Positions 7,526 to 17,275 of a DNA stretch of 37,570 nucleotides are shown one piece after another. Numbering within the stretch: position 1 is the stretch's first letter; every line of letters begins with the position of its first letter. The notes below the pieces were generated by a model. It did no database searches and had not been told where the DNA came from. It saw nothing but the letters and a program-made list of their open reading frames with translations. The DNA comes from Massilia sp. (GTDB lineage: Bacteria > Pseudomonadota > Gammaproteobacteria > Burkholderiales > Burkholderiaceae_D): positions 1 through 37,570 of the forward strand of contig JANYGW010000235.1 of NCBI GenBank assembly GCA_025359245.1. The letters are read 5' to 3'. Made by a program: the position numbers and the translations under genes.

Positions 7526-7759
7526 GCGCTTTGTTCGTTCGTCGTGCTTGCCGGGCGCAGCGGCCGCGCCGCGCCGGGCCAGGCGCACCGTCGGCCGCGT
7601 GCGCCCTGCCCGGCCCGCCAAGGGGTTGCGGCGTTCCCACAAACACCCGCCGATGCCCGTCACCTTTGATCCAGATCAGTCGAATCGCGGGAGCGAATGC
7701 AAAACTCTGCAATTCAAGTCCCCGCAAAGGCCGGGCTTTCCTACTCGAGGAGCTTTTCC
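7526..7759. other. Intergenic region between the aroG promoter and TBDR-B
   Basis: Unlike the regions before the other receptors this one is GC-rich. It must hold the plus-strand promoter of TBDR-B. No clear -35/-10 pair was seen. CGAGGAG at 7746-7752 is the ribosome site of TBDR-B. Confidence 0.5.
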
Positions 7760-10411
7760 ATGATTGAAAAAACACTGACCCTGGCCGTGCGCAGCGTGCT
7801 CGCCGGCGGCGCCGCCATCGGCGCCGTGCTGGCCGCGCTGCCCGCGCACGCCCAGGAAGAACCGGCCGCGCCGATTCCGCGCGTCGAGATCACCGGCTCG
7901 TCGATCAAGCGGCTGGCATCCCAGAGCTCGCTGCCGATCACCTCGATCCGCGCCGAGGATTTCGCCAAGCAGGGCCTGGCCACGGCCCAGGAAGTGCTGG
8001 CCACGATCCCGATGAACCAGACTTCGACCGGGGCCAGCCAGTCGGTGGGCGCCGGCACCGGCGGGCGCAGCGTGGCCGACCTGCGCGGCCTGGGCGGCGA
8101 CAAGACCCTGGTGCTGCTCAACGGGCGGCGCCTGGCCAACCACCCCTTCTTCGCCGACACGGTCGACCTGAACATCATCCCGGTCGCCGCGCTGGACCGG
8201 GTCGAAGTGCTGCGCGACGGCGCCTCGGCCATTTACGGCACCGACGCCATCGGCGGCGTGATCAACTTCATCACCAAGCGCTCCTACCAGGGCGTGGCGG
8301 TCACCGCCGAGGCGTTCAAGCCGCAGCACAAGGGCGGCGACGAACAGCGCGTCAACCTGACCGGCGGCTGGGGCGACCTGTCCAGCGACGGCTACAACTT
8401 CCTCGGTGTGCTCGACGTGCACCGCCAAAGGCCGCTGACGGCGATCGACCGTGATTTTTCGAATACCGGCGTGCGGCCCGGGCGCGGCGTCAGCCAGACC
8501 AGCGGCACGCCCTTCCCGGCCAACTTCTTTTCCGACAACGGCATCTCGGGCAATCCCAGCTTCGCGACCGGCTGCATGCCGCCGGCCTCGATTCCCAGCA
8601 CCACCAACCAGACCTGTCGCTTCGATTTCACCCAGTTCGTCGACGATATCCCGCGCACCCAGCAGGCGTCGTTCCTGGGCCGCTTCAGCAAGAAGCTCGG
8701 CGACGAGCATACCGCCAGCATTGAATACCTGCACAGCGACAGCCAGAATACCTCGCGGGTCGCGCCGCCGCCGCTGGCCGGAATCGGCCTGACGATGACC
8801 TCGACCAGCCCGTTCTACCCGGGCGCCGGCATCACGCCGCCGGTGGCCGGCCTGACCGGCGAGCCGCTCGACATCAGCTGGCGCCCGCTGGCGACGGGCA
8901 AGCGCGAGCAGAAAGACGTCAGCAAGACCGACCGCCTGCTGGCCAGCATCGAAGGCAACCTGGCCGGCTGGGACTACAACAGCGGCCTGTCGTACGCCGA
9001 GGGGCGCGCCACCAGCCGCTTCACCGGCGGTTACGTGATCGACGCGCGCATGATTGCCGGCATCGCCGACGGCACCCTCAATCCCTTCGGCGACCAGACC
9101 CCGGCGGGCAACACCTACCTGCAGGATTCGCTGCTGCTGGGCGAATTTCTCAACGCCAAAGTGAAGAGTTCGGCGCTCGACTTCAAGGCCAGCCGCGACC
9201 TGATGGCGATGGCCGGCGGCCAGCTCAGTTTCGCCGTCGGCGGCGAGATCCGGCACGACCGGGCCACCTACCTGGTCGACCGCGCGCTGGCCGGGCAGGC
9301 GTCGAGCTCGGGCTTTGCCGACGCCCAGGACCAGCGCGGCAGCCGCACCATCCGGGCCCTGTTCAGCGAGCTCAACATCCCGGTCATCAAGGACCTCGAG
9401 CTCAACCTGGCCGGGCGCTACGACCGCTACAGCGACGTCGGCGGCCGCTTCGACCCGAAGGTGGCCGTGCGCTGGCAGCCGGCCCGCTCGGTGCTGGTGC
9501 GCGGCTCGTACAACCGGGGCTTTCGCGCTCCCACGCTGTACGATATCTACGGCCCGCAGACCACCACCAACACGGCCGAGCCGTGGGACGATCCGCTGCT
9601 GTGCCCGGGCGGCGTGCCGGTCGCCGGCGCCAATCCCAACCTGGTGTGCAACCAGCAGCAGAATATCCGCCAGGGCGGCAACGTGCACGTCAAGCCCGAA
9701 AAATCGCGCACCTGGAGCGTCGGTGTGGTGTTCGAGCCGACCACCACCTTGACGCTGTCGGCCGACTTCTGGGACATCAAGCTCAAGGACCAGATCAGTC
9801 AGCTGGCCGAGCAAACCCTGTTCGGCAATTTCACCAAGTACCGCGACCTGTTCGTCTACAACGCGGCCGGCACCCGGCTCGACTATGTGCTCGACACCAC
9901 GATGAACCTGGGCGAAGTCAAGACGCGCGGCATCGACCTGAGCCTGCTGTGGCGGATGCCGCGCATGGGACCGGGCAGCACGACCCTGACCATGGACGGC
10001 ACGTTTGTGGACAAGTACGACTACCAGAACGAGCCGGGCGGCCCGTTCACCCATAACGCCGGGCGCTATGCAGACGCCACGCCGGTATTTCGCTGGCGCC
10101 ACAACGCCTCGCTGGCCTGGACGATGGCGCCGTGGACGCTGACGCTGGCCAACCGTTTCCAGTCGGGCTACGACGACCAGAACGGCGTCGATCCGGAGTT
10201 CGCGCAGCGCGTCAAGCACTATTCGTCCTGGTCGCTGTCGGCCTCGTATTCGAGCAAGCAGCATATCGACCTGACCGCGGGGATCAAGAACCTGCTCGAC
10301 ACGGATCCGCCATTCACCAACCAGTCGACCACGTTCCAGCAGGGTTACGATCCGCGCTACACCGATCCGCTGGGGCGCACTTTTTACCTGAGGGCGACCT
10401 ACAAATTCTGA
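7760..10411 (+). CDS. TonB-dependent outer-membrane receptor (TBDR-B)
   Basis: An 883-residue receptor beginning MIEKTLTLAVRSVL, with a signal peptide ending AHA before QEEPA (about residue 31). A TonB-box-like IPRVEITGSSIKR follows. The plug contains TLVLLNGRRLANHPFF, VDLNIIPVAALDRVEVLRDG and IYGTDAIGGVINFITK, and the barrel ends RTFYLRATYKF. The ATG at 7760 was chosen because CGAGGAG lies 8 bases upstream; the in-frame extension to 7697 would put 21 non-signal residues in front of the signal peptide. Closest in the window is TBDR-E, with the shared plug and the loop CPGGVPVAG...C before a PEKSR strand. Codons end almost wholly in G or C, unlike A and D, which suggests a lower expression demand. 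The ligand is unknown. It stands alone, between the aroG promoter and the tldD operon. Confidence 0.95.
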   Translation: MIEKTLTLAVRSVLAGGAAIGAVLAALPAHAQEEPAAPIPRVEITGSSIKRLASQSSLPITSIRAEDFAKQGLATAQEVLATIPMNQTSTGASQSVGAGTGGRSVADLRGLGGDKTLVLLNGRRLANHPFFADTVDLNIIPVAALDRVEVLRDGASAIYGTDAIGGVINFITKRSYQGVAVTAEAFKPQHKGGDEQRVNLTGGWGDLSSDGYNFLGVLDVHRQRPLTAIDRDFSNTGVRPGRGVSQTSGTPFPANFFSDNGISGNPSFATGCMPPASIPSTTNQTCRFDFTQFVDDIPRTQQASFLGRFSKKLGDEHTASIEYLHSDSQNTSRVAPPPLAGIGLTMTSTSPFYPGAGITPPVAGLTGEPLDISWRPLATGKREQKDVSKTDRLLASIEGNLAGWDYNSGLSYAEGRATSRFTGGYVIDARMIAGIADGTLNPFGDQTPAGNTYLQDSLLLGEFLNAKVKSSALDFKASRDLMAMAGGQLSFAVGGEIRHDRATYLVDRALAGQASSSGFADAQDQRGSRTIRALFSELNIPVIKDLELNLAGRYDRYSDVGGRFDPKVAVRWQPARSVLVRGSYNRGFRAPTLYDIYGPQTTTNTAEPWDDPLLCPGGVPVAGANPNLVCNQQQNIRQGGNVHVKPEKSRTWSVGVVFEPTTTLTLSADFWDIKLKDQISQLAEQTLFGNFTKYRDLFVYNAAGTRLDYVLDTTMNLGEVKTRGIDLSLLWRMPRMGPGSTTLTMDGTFVDKYDYQNEPGGPFTHNAGRYADATPVFRWRHNASLAWTMAPWTLTLANRFQSGYDDQNGVDPEFAQRVKHYSSWSLSASYSSKQHIDLTAGIKNLLDTDPPFTNQSTTFQQGYDPRYTDPLGRTFYLRATYKF

Positions 10412-10417
10412 CGGCGT

Positions 10418-10448
10418 AAAAAAACCCTCGGTGCACGAGGGTTTTTTT
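10418..10448. terminator. Bidirectional terminator between TBDR-B and tldD
   Basis: AAAAAAACCCTCG (10418-10430), loop GTGCA, CGAGGGTTTTTTT. A perfect stem has T-runs on both strands, placed between two converging genes. Confidence 0.93.
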
Positions 10449-10467
10449 ATTGACGCGCAGGCGTGGC

Positions 10468-11928
10468 TTACGCGGTCCCGCCCACCGTCACATCCTCGAT
10501 GCGCAAGGTCGGCTGGCCCACGCCGACCGGCACGCTCTGGCCTTCCTTGCCGCACACCCCCACGCCCGAATCGAGGCGCATGTCATTGCCGATCATCGAC
10601 ACCCGGTTCAGCACATCGGGCCCGTTGCCGATCAGGGTTGCGCCCTTGACCGGATAGGTCACCTTGCCGTTTTCGATCATATAGGCCTCGCTGGCCGAGA
10701 ACACGAATTTGCCGTTGGTGATGTCGACCTGGCCGCCGCCGAAATTGACCGCGTACAGCCCGTTCTTGACCGAGGCCAGGATTTCTTCCGGGTCCTTGTC
10801 GCCGCCCAGCATATAGGTATTGGTCATGCGCGGCATCGGCAGGTGCGCGAACGATTCGCGCCGCGCATTGCCCGTCACCGGCATCTTCATCAGGCGTGCG
10901 TTCATCGTGTCCTGGATGTAGCCTTTCAGGATGCCGTCTTCGATCAGCGTGGTGCACTGGGTCGGATTGCCTTCGTCGTCCATGTTCAGCGAACCGCGGC
11001 GGTCGGCCAGCGTCCCGTCGTCGACCACGGTGACGCCCTTGGCCGCCACGCGCTCGCCGATGCGGCCCGAAAACGCCGACGAACCCTTGCGGTTGAAGTC
11101 GCCCTCGAGGCCATGGCCGATCGCCTCGTGCAGCAGCACGCCGGGCCAGCCAGGTCCGAGCACGATGGTCATCGGGCCGGCCGGCGCTGGCCGCGCATCG
11201 AGGTTGACGATGCCCGCCTTGACCGCTTCTGTCGCGTACTTGTCGAGGACTTCGTCGCTGAAATAATCGTAGCTGAAACGCCCGCCGCCGCCCGACGAAC
11301 CCATCTCGCGGCGGCCGTTCTGTTCGACGATGACGGTGACCGACACGCGCACCAGCGGGCGGATGTCGGCCGCCAGCACGCCGTCGCTGCGCACCACCAG
11401 CACCACGTCGTATTCGCCGGCCAAGCCGGCCATCACCTGCACCACGCGCGGGTCTTTTTTGCGCGCCATTTTCTCGACCCGCTCGAGCAGCTTGACCTTG
11501 GCGGTCGCGTCGAGCGAGGCCAGCGGATCGTTGGGCAGGTACAGCGAGCGTCCGCCCACCGGCGTCATGCGGGAAGCGACCTTGATCTTGCCGGCGCCGG
11601 CGCGCGCGATGGTGCGCGTGGCGGCGGCGGCGTCGAGCAGGGCTTGCTCGGAGATCTCATCGGAATACGAAAAAGCCGTCTTGTCGCCCGAGACCGCGCG
11701 CACGCCGACCCCCTGGTCGATCGAAAAGCTGCCGGTCTTGACGATGCCTTCTTCCAGGCTCCAGCCTTCGCTTTTGGTAAATTGAAAATACAGGTCGGCG
11801 TAGTCGACCTTGTGCGTGAACATGGTCCCCAGCGTGGACAGCAGCTTGCCTTCATCCAGGCCGAACGGCGTCAGCAGCACATTGCGCGCCACCGCCAGGG
11901 AGGAGAGATTCGGTTCGAAGGGTTTCAT
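10468..11928 (-). CDS. tldD: Metalloprotease TldD
   Basis: A 486-residue TldD/PmbA family protein (E. coli TldD has 481). TldD is the catalytic partner of the TldD-TldE (PmbA) heterodimer, a cytoplasmic zinc protease that degrades unfolded peptides and in E. coli matures microcin B17. The metal site HEAIGH is at residues 267-272 within [17 protein letters not shown]. Other family segments are [20 protein letters not shown] near residue 45, [21 protein letters not shown], and the C-terminal [20 protein letters not shown]. It is the last gene of yhdP-nit-tldD, a run conserved in many proteobacteria. The start at 11928 follows GAAAGAG. A 31-bp inverted repeat separates it from nit, so its level may differ from that of its operon partners. 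No tldE/pmbA gene is in this window. Confidence 0.95.
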   Translation of the reverse strand: MKPFEPNLSSLAVARNVLLTPFGLDEGKLLSTLGTMFTHKVDYADLYFQFTKSEGWSLEEGIVKTGSFSIDQGVGVRAVSGDKTAFSYSDEISEQALLDAAAATRTIARAGAGKIKVASRMTPVGGRSLYLPNDPLASLDATAKVKLLERVEKMARKKDPRVVQVMAGLAGEYDVVLVVRSDGVLAADIRPLVRVSVTVIVEQNGRREMGSSGGGGRFSYDYFSDEVLDKYATEAVKAGIVNLDARPAPAGPMTIVLGPGWPGVLLHEAIGHGLEGDFNRKGSSAFSGRIGERVAAKGVTVVDDGTLADRRGSLNMDDEGNPTQCTTLIEDGILKGYIQDTMNARLMKMPVTGNARRESFAHLPMPRMTNTYMLGGDKDPEEILASVKNGLYAVNFGGGQVDITNGKFVFSASEAYMIENGKVTYPVKGATLIGNGPDVLNRVSMIGNDMRLDSGVGVCGKEGQSVPVGVGQPTLRIEDVTVGGTA

Positions 11929-11998
11929 GGGAAGACTCTTTCAGGTGTGAACTGGCATTGTGCCATATCCAGTTCTTTCGTACCGCACTGCCAATACA

Positions 11999-12072
11999 TC
12001 GCCCTTGCGCAGGCGGGGGCCTATAGCACCCATGCTCAAACGTGCTACAGGCCCTCGCCTGCGCAAGGGCGA
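11999..12072. repeat. 31-bp near-perfect inverted repeat between nit and tldD
   Basis: Arms 11999-12029 and 12042-12072 flank a 12-base spacer. Read as arm and reverse complement they differ at 2 of 31 positions. The outer part is CGCCCTTGCGCAGGCG and the inner part GGCCT-TAGCAC. In RNA one difference is a G-U pair and one an A-C mismatch, on either strand. It starts 3 bases after the nit stop and has no T-run, so it is not a standard intrinsic terminator. It may be a palindromic repeat element, an RNA processing site or a stabilising hairpin inside the operon. Confidence 0.85.
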
Positions 12073-12075
12073 CGG

Positions 12076-12873
12076 TTACATGCGCCGGTGCCTGAGCGCC
12101 GGCAGGCTCTCGCGCACGCTGGCCAGGTAGGCCGCATCGATGGCGCCGCTGACCACGCCCTCGCCTTCGGCCAGCACCGCCTTGACCTCGCCCCACGGGT
12201 CGATCAGCATGCTGTGCCCGAACGTGCGGCGCCCGTTCGGGTGCGTCCCGCCCTGGGCCGAGGCCAGCACATAGCACTGGTTTTCGATGGCGCGCGCGCG
12301 CAGCAGCACTTCCCAGTGCGCCCTGCCGGTGGTGTGCGTGAAGGCGGCCGTGACCACCATCAGCGTGCATTCGCCCATCGCGCGAAACAGCTCGGGGAAG
12401 CGCAGGTCGTAGCACACCGCCAGCCCGACCCGGCCGAACGGCGCGTCGAACATCACCACCGCCTCGCCCGGTACGATGGTGCGCGCCTCGTCATACGATT
12501 CGTCGCCCTTGGTGAAGCCGAACAGATGGATCTTGTCGTAGCGGCTCACCGGCTTGCCCTGCGGGTCGTACACCAGGGTCGTGTTCATCACCTTGCCAGC
12601 GTCGGCCGACACCAGCGGCAGGGTGCCGCCGATCAGCCAGATGCCGTGCGTGCGCGCCGCCTCGGCCATGAAGTCCTGGATCGGGCCCGTCCCCGGCCGT
12701 TCGGCGTGGCCGACCTTGTCGCTGTCGCTCATGCCCATGATGGGCCAGTACTCGGGCAAGGTCACCAAGGTGGCGCCGCCGGCGGCCGCCTCGGCCACCA
12801 AACGGCGCGCGCTGGCGATGTTCTGCTGCACATCGGGGGCGCTGACCATCTGTACCGCTGCCACTATCGTCAT
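12076..12873 (-). CDS. Nitrilase-family (carbon-nitrogen hydrolase) amidase, Nit1/Nit2 type
   Basis: A 265-residue member of the carbon-nitrogen hydrolase superfamily with the full catalytic set: Glu41 in LPEYW, Lys114 in RYDKIHLF and Cys154 in AVCYDLRFPELFR. The size and the CYDLRFPE context fit the Nit1/Nit2 branch, whose known members are omega-amidase and deaminated glutathione amidase, enzymes of metabolite repair. That exact substrate is an inference from the family. The start at 12873 follows AGAGGTAAAG, and its ATG overlaps the yhdP stop by the four bases ATGA, so translation is probably coupled. The longer frame to 12957 lies inside yhdP and is rejected. Its constant place between yhdP and tldD is a known arrangement in proteobacteria, with no proven functional link. 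Confidence 0.92.
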   Translation of the reverse strand: MTIVAAVQMVSAPDVQQNIASARRLVAEAAAGGATLVTLPEYWPIMGMSDSDKVGHAERPGTGPIQDFMAEAARTHGIWLIGGTLPLVSADAGKVMNTTLVYDPQGKPVSRYDKIHLFGFTKGDESYDEARTIVPGEAVVMFDAPFGRVGLAVCYDLRFPELFRAMGECTLMVVTAAFTHTTGRAHWEVLLRARAIENQCYVLASAQGGTHPNGRRTFGHSMLIDPWGEVKAVLAEGEGVVSGAIDAAYLASVRESLPALRHRRM

Positions 12874-15800
12874 GGTGTCTTTACCTCTGGTGGGGGGGCT
12901 GCGGCCGGCGCGCTGCCGTGGGCGCCAGCCAGCTTGGTGACGATCGGCGCCTTCCACGGTCCGGTGACCTGCATCTCGTAGGTCAGCGCCTTCATCATCG
13001 GGGCGCGCAGGAAAAGCTGGGCCAGGAAACTGCCCAGGCCGATGACCGGGTTGACCGCCAGCGCGTACACCAGCGGCCCGGTGCCGAGGTTAAATTCAGG
13101 GATCACCACCACATGCAGGTTGGTGGTCTCGTTGCCGATGTCGGCCGTGCCATCCATCAGGACCGTGGCGGCCACGCCGTGCATTTTCAAATTGTCGGTG
13201 CGCGCCACGCCGTGCGTGATGGTGGCGTTGGCGGTGATGCCGTCGAACGCCAGGCCTTCCGAAAACACGTCGTGGAAATCGAGCTTGAGGATGCGCGGCA
13301 GCATTTGCAGGCTCAGTACGCCGAGCAGCTTGGCCGCGCCCGGATCCTTTTTCAGGAACTGGCCGGCCGCCACATTGAGCTCGATCTTGCCCGACAACGA
13401 AGGGGTGTCCAGCGTGTACGGCAGGCCGTTCCAGGCGATGTCGCCGCTCATCTTGCCCTTGCCGCGCTTGAGCGTGTCCGGGAAGCCGAAGCGGTCCAGC
13501 AGTTTGCCGGCGTCCTCGATGTCGAGCGTGAAGTTCAGGCTGGTGCTGGAGACGCCATCGCGCGTGGCCCACTTGCCGGTGCTTTTCAGGGTGCCGTCGG
13601 GATTGGCCAGCAGCAGGCGGTTGATGCGCCATTCGCGCCCGCCGGTGGCGCCCGTCGAATTATTGGCCATCAGCTCGAGCCGGCCCAGCTGCTTGTTGAA
13701 CAGTTCAAAACGCTCGGCCACGATGTCGAGCGCGGGAATGCTGGCGGCCGGGCTCTTGCCGCCTTCGAGCAGGTCCTTGACGTCGGCTGCGGCCGACTCC
13801 GGAATGATCAGCGACGCCAGGCGCGCGGTGACCTTGCCCAGCGCCTGGCCGGCCGCGCCCTCGTCCCAGGTCACGTGGCCGGCGATCTGGTGCGCATCGA
13901 TGCTGGCCTGCCAGGACGGGCCCTGGTGCGACGCGCCCACCACCACGTTATCGAGCTTGCGTTCGCCGATGATCAGTTCGAGCGCGCGCGCCGCCATCAC
14001 GTCGGGCACCACGTACTGCGCCAGGCTGGCGCCGGATGCCTCGGCCGGCGCGCCCGGGCTGTCGGGGCGCGCATGTGCGATCTGGCTGCCGATCGCGACC
14101 CAGTGGTCGACGTTGAGCGACTTCATGTTCACGTTGACCATCATGCCCTCGTCGGGCTCGGGCGCCGGCACGTTCACGCCCACGCCGCCGTTGAGCACTT
14201 TCCATGCACCCTTGCCCTGGCGCTGGCGCAGGTAGCGCGCGGCGATCCCGCCGCCCAGCGTGATCTTGATTTCGTCGCGCGCGGTGGTGCTGTCGGCGCC
14301 GCCTGGCGACGGCAGCGCATTGAGCGTGAAGTGCAGCGGCAGCGCGTCGGCCGCCGGCTTGCTCAAAGGCGCCGGAAAATCGAGCCCGAGGCCGGCCAGG
14401 GTCGAATCGACCGTCACCTGGGACTGGCCATCCTTGACCGTCACCGCGCCGCTAAAACGCGTGCCGCCGTTCAGGCGCCCGGTGATCGCCGCCATCGACG
14501 CCGGATAGTTCTTGCGCAGGCCTTCGGCGGCGACGATGCCGCCCATGCGCACCACGATGCCGCCTTCGCGCTGGCTGCCGCCGGTCAGCGACAGCGGCCC
14601 GCCCAGGAAGCTGGCGCCGACGCCGGCCAGGTTGAAGCCGCGTTCATTGAATTCGATCTTGCCCAGCGTCGCCTGCAGCGGCGGCAAGTCGGGGAACAGC
14701 AGCACGTCGTTGTTCATCAGCTGCAGCACGCCCTGCACTTTCGCTTCCTTCATGCGCTGCAGCGGCAGCTGCAGCTTGAGCGCCAGTTTCGCACTGCCGG
14801 TGGCGCGCGTCGGCTCGGTGAAGTGGCCAATCCAGCCGGTCACCGGGCTGGCGTCGACGTAGCGCAGCATGTCCTGCAGCGGTCCGGCCGCGCTGCCGTC
14901 GATCTCGAGCGTCTTGTCCGGCACGTACAGGTCGGCTACGCTGGCCTTGACGTTGGCCAGCGGCACGCCCAGCGTGCGCGCCGTCTCACCAATGATCTCC
15001 ATGCGCGCGCGGTCGAACACGATGCTGCCGTTGATCTGTTCGGCCTGCGGCCACAAGGGTCCCTTGCCGTCCGCCGACAAGTGGCCGGGCGAGTAGTTCA
15101 GGCGGCCGTTTTCGATGCGTCCGGCAATCCGGAATTCGCCATGCGCCGGATCGCGGAACGGAAAGTGCGCCAGGTCCCCGCGCAGGCGCAGCGTGGTGTC
15201 GCGCAGCGTGCCGTCCTCGATCGCGCCGAGCAGCCATTCCTGCAGGTGGGGCGGCGTTTGCAGCGGCAGGAAACGGGCCAGCTGCTTGACGTCGAATCCG
15301 GTCACAGTGCCGCTCAGGTCGACGATGCCGGCCGCCTTGCCCGGCTGCGCCGCCAGCGGCATCTGGTGATGGCCCGACAGCGTGCCTTTCAGGCTGCCCT
15401 GGGCAAAACTGAGGCTGTCCAGGTTGACCATCAGCTGATTATTCGGCGCGAAATTCCAGCGCGCCTGCATGCTGAGCTGGTCGAGCGGCATGCTCGGTTC
15501 GGCGAACCAGGCCGGCAGCTGCAGCACCAGATGCTGCGAATCGAGCGACATGCTGCCGCCCTTTTCGCTCGCGTCGATGGTGCCGGACAGGTTTTCTATG
15601 CCGGGAATGGCAGGCACCGCGGCAATCGCCGGCGTGCTGGCGGTCCTGGCCTGGGCCAGGCGGGCCGGCTGCGGGCGCATCCCCAACCCGGTCAGGCGGC
15701 CCTTGATCCGGTACGCCGAGATGGCCGGATAGCGGCCGTTCCAGTTGGCCGAAAAATCGAACAGGTTGCCGCGCGGGGCAAAGTCGGCCAGCAGCGCGCG

Positions 15801-17054
15801 CTGCGGCGCGGCCAGCGGCAGCTGGGTGGCCAGCTTGGCCAGCACTTCCAGGTCGAGCTGGCGCGCGCTGATGTGGAATTTGTCCGGCTCGGCGCCGCTG
15901 GCCGGCGCATACGCTTCTTCGATGGTGGTCGGCGCCAGCGCCAGGCCGTCGCGGGTCAGCAGCGAAAACTCGCTCAGCATGACGGTGTGGCCATTGGCGC
16001 CGAACGCCGGCCGGCCGTGGTTCATGCCGTCGGCGAAGGTTTCGCTGGCCGACAGGCGGCCGGTGACGCGCGCCAGGGCCAAAGGCGGCAAGTCCTTGCC
16101 CAGGCGCGCGCTCACGTCCACCAGCGCCAGGTCGGCGGTGAATCCGGCCAGCTTGGCGCGGTCCAGCGCCACCCAGGCGCGCAGCGAACCCTTGCCGCGC
16201 GTGAGCGCGAACGGATAATCGAGGTAAGCCTTGCCGCCGGCCAGGTCGGCCTCTTGCAGGTCGGCGTACAGTTCGCCGCTCCACTGGCGCACATCGGATA
16301 CGCGGTCGGCGAAGCGCGGATGGCTGAAATTGGCGCGCAGGTCGATCGGCCCGGCCAAGCTGGCCGGCGGCGTGGCCTGGACCGCGATGCGGTGATGGTT
16401 CCAGCTATTGAGCAGCAGGATGTTCAGGTTGGCCAGCGCCAGCTCGGGCGCGCCACGCAGTTCGTCCGTCCAGCGTACCCGGCCTTCGCGCACCAGGATC
16501 TGGCGCTGGTTGAGCACCCAGTCGGCGCCCTTGCTGTCGCCGCCCTTGGGGTCGAGCACGATGCCGGCCACCGAGATCTTGCCCTGCGCATCGCGCCGGA
16601 TATCGAGGTCGGGCCGGATGACTTCCAGCGACTCGAAGCGCGGGCTGGCCGCCAGCACGCTCCACCACGACAGCGTGGCCGATACGCTCGGCAGGCTCAG
16701 CACCTGGCGCCCCTGGTGGTCGCGCAGGATGACGTCGCCGAGGAACAGGTTCGGACGCAGGCCGCGCCAGGATGCATAAATGCGGGTGATGACGACCTGG
16801 TTGCCCAGCACGCGGCTGGCCTGCTTTTCAATATCGCCCTTGTAATAGTCGATATTCGGCAGGATCGCGTAGCGCAGGAACAGGAACACGAAGGCGAACA
16901 AAAAATAGGCCAGCAGCGCCAGCTTGACCGTGAAACCGAGCACGTGATGGGACGCCCGGTTCGCCATCCGATAGGCGGCCCGCGCCCGGTGCCAGCGCTG
17001 CGCCAGGTGTAGCTGAGGATGCACGTGTTGCGGCTGAGGTTCTGGGATGTGCAT
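12870..17054 (-). CDS. yhdP: YhdP family AsmA-like envelope protein
   Basis: A 1394-residue protein of the YhdP family (E. coli YhdP has about 1266). It has one N-terminal membrane anchor at about residues 40-63 (FTVKLALLAYFLFAFVFLFLRYA), and the rest is a long beta-rich periplasmic body of repeated AsmA-like segments. Family markers include the start of the body (LPNIDYYKGDIEKQASRVLG, ASWRGLRPNLFLGDV) and the C-terminal ALAVNPVIGLGSFLAQLFLR. In E. coli YhdP, with TamB and YdbH, is needed to move phospholipids to the outer membrane; the same role is inferred here. The start at 17054 lacks a clear ribosome site, and an in-frame ATG at residue 30 (MANRASHH) is possible, since residues 1-29 are His- and Arg-rich. 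It is the first gene of the yhdP-nit-tldD operon. Confidence 0.93.
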   Translation of the reverse strand: MHIPEPQPQHVHPQLHLAQRWHRARAAYRMANRASHHVLGFTVKLALLAYFLFAFVFLFLRYAILPNIDYYKGDIEKQASRVLGNQVVITRIYASWRGLRPNLFLGDVILRDHQGRQVLSLPSVSATLSWWSVLAASPRFESLEVIRPDLDIRRDAQGKISVAGIVLDPKGGDSKGADWVLNQRQILVREGRVRWTDELRGAPELALANLNILLLNSWNHHRIAVQATPPASLAGPIDLRANFSHPRFADRVSDVRQWSGELYADLQEADLAGGKAYLDYPFALTRGKGSLRAWVALDRAKLAGFTADLALVDVSARLGKDLPPLALARVTGRLSASETFADGMNHGRPAFGANGHTVMLSEFSLLTRDGLALAPTTIEEAYAPASGAEPDKFHISARQLDLEVLAKLATQLPLAAPQRALLADFAPRGNLFDFSANWNGRYPAISAYRIKGRLTGLGMRPQPARLAQARTASTPAIAAVPAIPGIENLSGTIDASEKGGSMSLDSQHLVLQLPAWFAEPSMPLDQLSMQARWNFAPNNQLMVNLDSLSFAQGSLKGTLSGHHQMPLAAQPGKAAGIVDLSGTVTGFDVKQLARFLPLQTPPHLQEWLLGAIEDGTLRDTTLRLRGDLAHFPFRDPAHGEFRIAGRIENGRLNYSPGHLSADGKGPLWPQAEQINGSIVFDRARMEIIGETARTLGVPLANVKASVADLYVPDKTLEIDGSAAGPLQDMLRYVDASPVTGWIGHFTEPTRATGSAKLALKLQLPLQRMKEAKVQGVLQLMNNDVLLFPDLPPLQATLGKIEFNERGFNLAGVGASFLGGPLSLTGGSQREGGIVVRMGGIVAAEGLRKNYPASMAAITGRLNGGTRFSGAVTVKDGQSQVTVDSTLAGLGLDFPAPLSKPAADALPLHFTLNALPSPGGADSTTARDEIKITLGGGIAARYLRQRQGKGAWKVLNGGVGVNVPAPEPDEGMMVNVNMKSLNVDHWVAIGSQIAHARPDSPGAPAEASGASLAQYVVPDVMAARALELIIGERKLDNVVVGASHQGPSWQASIDAHQIAGHVTWDEGAAGQALGKVTARLASLIIPESAAADVKDLLEGGKSPAASIPALDIVAERFELFNKQLGRLELMANNSTGATGGREWRINRLLLANPDGTLKSTGKWATRDGVSSTSLNFTLDIEDAGKLLDRFGFPDTLKRGKGKMSGDIAWNGLPYTLDTPSLSGKIELNVAAGQFLKKDPGAAKLLGVLSLQMLPRILKLDFHDVFSEGLAFDGITANATITHGVARTDNLKMHGVAATVLMDGTADIGNETTNLHVVVIPEFNLGTGPLVYALAVNPVIGLGSFLAQLFLRAPMMKALTYEMQVTGPWKAPIVTKLAGAHGSAPAAAPPPEVKTP

Positions 17055-17275
17055 CGATAAGCTAATCTATTGGGCTGACGCGCCCGGCCGACGCCGGATC
17101 GCGGCCCAATTTTACCCCATCGGCGCACTTTCACGAGCCGCTTTGCCTCAACAATTGTTTCTAAACGTTAAGTGTTTTGACTTGGACTTGCATGCGGCCC
17201 TCGTGCGCCTTACCATCGAGCGGTCCGGCACGCTTGCCGGCGCCGCCAAAGCGCCCCGTTTTTTTCGAAGAATTC
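17055..17275. other. Divergent promoter region of yhdP and glnE
   Basis: This 221-base region separates two divergent genes. On the minus strand GGGGTAAAATTGG at about 17109-17118 is a candidate -10 element for yhdP, without a matching -35. For glnE the region TTGCCT...GTTAAGT around 17145-17175 is the best but weak candidate. Confidence 0.4.

Noticed and set aside
12918..17012. A 1364-codon open frame antisense to yhdP, and similar long frames opposite TBDR-A, TBDR-B, TBDR-C, TBDR-D and TBDR-E
   Set aside because: Strong G/C preference at third codon positions leaves the opposite strand open. These frames lack protein families and ribosome sites, while the opposing genes have clear domains.
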